Assembly: GCF_017884005.1 (NCBI RefSeq) | Contig: NZ_QFAY01000010.1 | Span: 29,413-93,412, forward strand | Direction of reading: 5' to 3' | DNA: 64,000 nt | From: Streptococcus panodentis | Lineage (GTDB): Bacteria; Bacillota; Bacilli; Lactobacillales; Streptococcaceae | Shown: piece by piece, positions 61,909 through 64,000 of the stretch | Layout: each line of letters opens with the position of its first letter | Position numbering within the stretch: position 1 is the stretch's first letter | Program-made: the position numbers and the translations under genes | Notes under the pieces: model-generated | Database searches by the model: none | What the model was told of the DNA's origin: nothing | Seen by the model: the letters and a program-made list of their open reading frames with translations, nothing else

Positions 61909-62018
61909 ACAAACCTCCTTTTCTTTTTATCTTTATTTTACCATAAAAACGGAGAGAAAATGATAGGAGTTTATATAGAAAATTCTTCGTATCATCTCTC
62001 CCTAAATAAGTTGGTGTG
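61909..62018. repeat. Repeated spacer between immunity copies
   Basis: About 110 bases, near-identical at 62628-62736 and 63343-63451. Each has a conserved inverted pair (GGAGAGAAAATGATA / TATCATCTCTCC), an extended -10 like TGGTAAAAT on the minus strand and an AAAGGAGG ribosome site, so each copy may have its own promoter. Confidence 0.75.
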
Positions 62019-62627
62019 TTACTTCCATTTATCCAACTCTCTTTCATCGATTCGTCTAATTTCCAAATTATAGATAATCTCAGCCTTGGGACTGCCTTGA
62101 CTATTTTTTTCTACACCTTTTAGATGTCCCTCACGAGAAAAAGCAGTCATCACTTCATCCGTAAATTTCTCTTTTTGTAACTTTAACTGTTCTGGAAGGT
62201 GTTGATATACTTCTGAGCTAACAGACTCGCGTTCATTATTTCGCAGATAGATAATCTCTGACCCGTCATTGACATTAAAGCTTAAGTCAAGACCAGCAAG
62301 GGTTCCATAATCTGGCACTGCCATATCTAGCACTCCATCATTTCGTAGATAGACTTTATTTCCATAACTATCATAAACAACTGGGACTATTCGAGCGTTT
62401 ACAAAACTTTCTCCCTTTCCACCAGTAATAAAAATGGGAGAAAATTCGATTTTACTGATACCGCTGTAATGCTCTTTTAGGTAGGTCGCGATTTGTTCTT
62501 CATAGAGCTGAAAACCATGCCGGTAGAGATTATCCACTTTCATTCTGTCCATGTAAAACTTACCTCCTATCACAAGTACAAAAAAACAAAGCAAAGATAA
62601 AAGAATAGATTTTGTTCGTTTAGACAT
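62019..62627 (-). CDS. Putative immunity protein, copy 2
   Basis: 202 residues, nearly identical to copy 1 over residues 1-175 (differences around ITGGKGES), with the C-terminus RIDERELDKWK shared with copies 3 and 4. The stop is overlapped by an ATG that begins MEVTHQLI and then ends, matching the toxin start MAVTHQDI in the same ten-base overlap. It is thus an orphan immunity gene with a toxin-start fossil. Confidence 0.7.
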   Translation of the reverse strand: MSKRTKSILLSLLCFFVLVIGGKFYMDRMKVDNLYRHGFQLYEEQIATYLKEHYSGISKIEFSPIFITGGKGESFVNARIVPVVYDSYGNKVYLRNDGVLDMAVPDYGTLAGLDLSFNVNDGSEIIYLRNNERESVSSEVYQHLPEQLKLQKEKFTDEVMTAFSREGHLKGVEKNSQGSPKAEIIYNLEIRRIDERELDKWK

Positions 62628-62736
62628 ACAAACCTCCTTTTCTTTTTATCTTTATTTTACCAGAAAAACGGAGAGAAAATGATAGGAGTTCATATAGAAA
62701 ATTCTTCGTATCATCTCTCCCTAAATAAATTGTACG

Positions 62737-63342
62737 CTACTTCCATTTATCCAACTCTCTTTCATCAATTCGTCTAATTTCTAAATTATAGACAATCTCA
62801 GCTTTGGGACTGCCTTGACTATTTTTTTCTACATCTTTTAGAAGTCCTTCATTCACATAGGCCGTCATAACTTCATCCATGATATCATCCTTCTTTAACT
62901 TTAATTCTGGAGGCAGGTGCTGATACTGATCAGCTTGTATATATTCTTTATCATCATTTAACAAATGAATAAACTCGGAACCACCGTACGCAAAATCTAA
63001 TTCAAGACCGGAAAATGTTCCATAACGAGGTACTCCAATATCTAGAGGTCTGCCATTTTGAAGATAGACTTTATTTCCATAACTATCATAAACAACTGGG
63101 ACTATACGAGCATTTACAAAACTTTCTCCTCCTCCCCCACTGATAAAAATAGGAGAAAATTCGATTTTACTGATACCGCTGTAATGCTCTTTTAGGTAGA
63201 TCGCGATTTGTTCTTCATAGAGCTGAAAACCATGCCGGTAGAGATTATCCACTTTCATTCTGTCCATATAAAACTTACCTCCTATCACAAGTACAAAAAA
63301 ACAAAGCAAAGATAAAAGAATAGATTTTGTTCGTTTAGACAT
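62737..63342 (-). CDS. Putative immunity protein, copy 3
   Basis: 201 residues. The N-terminal 90 and C-terminal 25 residues match copies 1 and 2, while the middle (about residues 98-175: GRPLDIGVPRYGTFSGLELDFAYGG) is diverged. Conserved ends with a variable centre suggest selection on toxin contact or gene conversion at the ends. The stop is overlapped by an ATG starting MEVAYNLF, a more decayed fossil. Confidence 0.68.
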   Translation of the reverse strand: MSKRTKSILLSLLCFFVLVIGGKFYMDRMKVDNLYRHGFQLYEEQIAIYLKEHYSGISKIEFSPIFISGGGGESFVNARIVPVVYDSYGNKVYLQNGRPLDIGVPRYGTFSGLELDFAYGGSEFIHLLNDDKEYIQADQYQHLPPELKLKKDDIMDEVMTAYVNEGLLKDVEKNSQGSPKAEIVYNLEIRRIDERELDKWK

Positions 63343-63451
63343 ACAAACCTCCTTTTCTTTTTATCTTTATTTTACCAAAAAAACGGAGAGAAAATGATAG
63401 GAGTTCATATAGAAAATTCTTCGTATCATCTCTCCCTAAATAAATTGCACG

Positions 63452-64000
63452 CTACTTCCATTTATCCAACTCTCTTTCATCAATTCGTCGAATTTCTAGA
63501 TTATAATCAATCTCAGCTTGAGGACTGCCTTGACTATTTTTTTCTACATCTTTTAGAAGTCCCTCACGAGAAAAAGCATCCATCGCTTCATCTGTTGTCT
63601 CGTGGTCTACCCATTTCAAATTTTCAGGTAGAGGTTCCCCCCAAATAACACTATTGTGTCTTCTTTTATCATCTCTTAGATTAATAATTTCTGAGCCATC
63701 ATTAACATTAAAATCCAAATCAGTCCCAAATACCATACTATAATCCACAAGAACCTTCTCAACAAAACCATCATTTCTGAGATAGACTTTATTTCCATAG
63801 GTATCATAAATCACTGGAACTACACGGCCTTGTAAAAAACTTTCTCCCTTTCCTCCACTAATAAAAATCGGAGAAAACTCTATTTTACTGATACCGCTGT
63901 AATGCTCATTTAGGTAGGTCGCAATTTGTTCCTCATAAAGCTGAAAACCGTGCCGATAGAGATTGTCCACTTTCAGTCTGTCCATGTAAAACTTACCTCC
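63452..64000 (-). CDS. Putative immunity protein, copy 4 (5' end outside window)
   Basis: The frame is open to the window edge; by alignment to the other copies about 21 N-terminal residues (start and most of the membrane anchor) are missing. The middle segment again differs (GFVEKVLVDYSMVFGTDLDF, RDDKRRHNSVIWGEPLPENLK), and the end RIDERELDKWK is shared. More copies or other toxin genes may lie beyond the edge. Confidence 0.68.
   Translation of the reverse strand, partial: GGKFYMDRLKVDNLYRHGFQLYEEQIATYLNEHYSGISKIEFSPIFISGGKGESFLQGRVVPVIYDTYGNKVYLRNDGFVEKVLVDYSMVFGTDLDFNVNDGSEIINLRDDKRRHNSVIWGEPLPENLKWVDHETTDEAMDAFSREGLLKDVEKNSQGSPQAEIDYNLEIRRIDERELDKWK

Noticed and set aside
61300..64000. 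Lipoprotein immunity genes
   Set aside because: The N-terminal segment has a Cys in LLCFF but no lipobox with Gly/Ala before Cys at the end of the hydrophobic stretch; a simple membrane anchor fits better.

Overview
This window looks like chromosomal DNA of a Streptococcus, probably of the sanguinis/mitis type. The reasons are the housekeeping gene content (a MurE of the lysine-adding type beside ytgP, yabA-holB-tmk, clpP with a CtsR site, ylbG, upp), typical streptococcal signals (extended -10 promoters, strong GGAGG ribosome sites, CodY, GlnR, CtsR, CcpA and MET-box motifs) and the streptococcal DpnI-type nuclease. No rRNA, tRNA, CRISPR array or intact insertion sequence was seen. The species cannot be fixed from the sequence alone.

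Layout. 1-10600: the 5' part of metG, a DUF805 membrane protein, a DUF421/DUF3290 pair, exoA, a glyoxalase-fold gene, a small secreted YG-repeat wall-binding protein, a lipid kinase, an endonuclease III lacking half of its Fe-S ligands, an ArsC/Spx-like gene, and serA-serC. 11000-19300: a solitary DpnI-like methyl-directed nuclease, the amtB-glnK ammonium module with two GlnR boxes, the tmk-holB-yabA-rsmI operon, a YitT protein and an AcuB-like CBS protein. 19700-27300: a 36-residue membrane peptide, the branched-chain amino acid ABC transporter livJHMGF (CodY box inside the livJ promoter), ylbG, clpP and upp. 27300-31140: a magnesium locus reading promoter, M-box riboswitch, terminator, glutathione-S-transferase-like gene, short acidic/proline leader peptide overlapping a hairpin, and mgtA. 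31200-42300: transsulfuration genes with a MET-box, ytgP and murE, a CPBP protease-like protein, and a four-gene iron-siderophore ABC transporter. 42300-49600: CsbD, DUF1803, and a sugar PTS operon (LicR-type regulator, EIIA, EIIB, EIIC) that ends in a GrdB-like protein and a MupG/DUF871 protein. 50800-58200: ppaC, pflA, and the trehalose genes treC-treP divergent from treR.

The most interesting region is 59146-64000. Read on the minus strand it has a tandem array of four paralogous membrane-anchored, presumably immunity, proteins (the outermost cut by the window edge). A 503-residue protein follows, with an N-terminal alpha/beta-hydrolase-like region (GFSQS) and a C-terminal helical region, and then two small helical proteins of the kind that accompany LXG toxins. 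This matches a reverse-arranged type VII secreted lipase cassette (as in S. aureus TslA). The last immunity gene overlaps the toxin start by 10 bases. At least two of the other copies keep, in the same 10-base overlap, an ATG and a few codons resembling the toxin start. These look like fossil toxin starts left by successive replacement or duplication events.

Almost every intergenic region is built from a small set of dispersed repeat modules in either orientation. They include a 227-bp composite element present twice, a roughly 80-bp module present eight times or more, and a 200-bp element with terminal inverted repeats.
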